This document shows, one piece after another, positions 4,825-5,026 of a stretch of DNA of 5,026 bases. Where the stretch lies: assembly GCA_002898135.1 (NCBI GenBank), contig BDTQ01000285.1:1-5026 (forward strand), read 5' to 3'. This DNA is from a bacterium BMS3Bbin07 (GTDB lineage Bacteria > Nitrospirota > Thermodesulfovibrionia > Thermodesulfovibrionales > JdFR-85). Below the pieces are notes generated by a model. That model made no database searches. It saw nothing but the letters and a program-made list of their open reading frames with translations, and was not told the origin of the DNA. The translations under genes and the position numbers were made by a program. Positions within the stretch are counted from its first letter, which is position 1. Each line of letters begins with the position of its first letter.

Positions 4825-5026
4825 ATGCAAAAAAGTATAAAAATAATATTAAGTTCGGCTTTGATCTTACTTGCGGCCTCCATGTTTACCGCCTGCGGAG
4901 GCGGAGGAGGCGGTGGTAGTACCGGAGAAAACAATGTGTTTAATCCACCGGATGGTGCTAGTACAGGGGGTGGGCCTGTCCCTGCTGGTGGCACAATGAC
5001 CGTCAGTGTTACAGATTACAATTCCG
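4825..5026 (+). CDS. Secreted lipoprotein with poly-glycine linker, N-terminal part (3' end outside window)
   Basis: The first 67 residues are seen. A short positive N-terminus (MQKSIKI) and a hydrophobic segment (ILSSALILLAASMF) lead to the lipobox FTAC, so signal peptidase II would cut before Cys24 and the cysteine would be lipidated. Gly25-Gly31 is a run of seven glycines, followed by a low-complexity G/S/T/P/N linker to about residue 57. The start of a beta-type domain (TMTVSVTDYNS) appears at the window edge. The glycine at position +2 would not retain it in the inner membrane under the E. coli Lol rule, so an outer-membrane or surface location is likely. The ATG at 4825 is supported by AGAGGAGGAGGA (4809-4820) 4 bases upstream. 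The folded part that would tell its function is missing; I do not recognise a family. Confidence 0.85.
   Translation, partial: MQKSIKIILSSALILLAASMFTACGGGGGGGSTGENNVFNPPDGASTGGGPVPAGGTMTVSVTDYNS

Noticed and set aside
4788..4994. 68-residue minus-strand proline-rich frame
   Set aside because: The proline run is only the complement of the glycine codons of the lipoprotein gene.

Overview
The window reads as ordinary bacterial chromosome, dense in genes up to about position 4244 and then opening into a long non-coding stretch in front of a lipoprotein gene. Shine-Dalgarno sequences are strong (GGAGGTGA, GGGAGG, AAAGGAGGGG, AGGAGGAGGA) and sigma-70-like promoters are easy to see. A lipobox protein, a GT81-type glucosyl-3-phosphoglycerate synthase-like enzyme of the long (about 400 residue) form, a rubrerythrin-type di-iron protein and an FmdB zinc ribbon together suggest a Gram-negative anaerobe or microaerophile, for example Nitrospirota or a deltaproteobacterial lineage. 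That placement is inference from gene content only; there is no phylogenetic marker here that I can place by eye.

Layout. Bases 1-732 (+) are the C-terminal half of a membrane sensor histidine kinase, cut by the window edge. 793-1239 (+) is rimI. Convergent to it, with only 11 bp between stop codons, is a minus-strand pair: an fmdB-type zinc-ribbon gene (2286 to 2011) followed directly by a sugar phosphate isomerase/epimerase-like TIM-barrel gene (about 2030 to 1251). The second gene has no ATG, GTG or TTG at the place where its fold begins, so it probably uses a rare start codon. Between fmdB and the next plus-strand gene lies a compact divergent promoter region whose two -35 boxes sit back to back, 2 bp apart.

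The plus-strand unit from there is gpgS-like (2517-3728) and, 15 bp later with its own strong Shine-Dalgarno, a rubrerythrin-like gene (3744-4244). Together they look like a stress operon: synthesis of the compatible-solute precursor glucosyl-3-phosphoglycerate beside a peroxide or iron-handling protein. The phosphatase that would complete glucosylglycerate synthesis is not in the window.

4245-4824 has no recognisable conventional gene. It holds an inverted repeat, one or two candidate promoters, a candidate structured leader with two alternative pairings, and a 6-codon mini-ORF with an excellent Shine-Dalgarno. It ends at a secreted lipoprotein gene (4825 onward, cut by the window end) with a seven-glycine run straight after the lipidated cysteine. 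The leader and the rare-start gene are the two points most worth a second look. I see no mobile element, CRISPR array, tRNA or rRNA.
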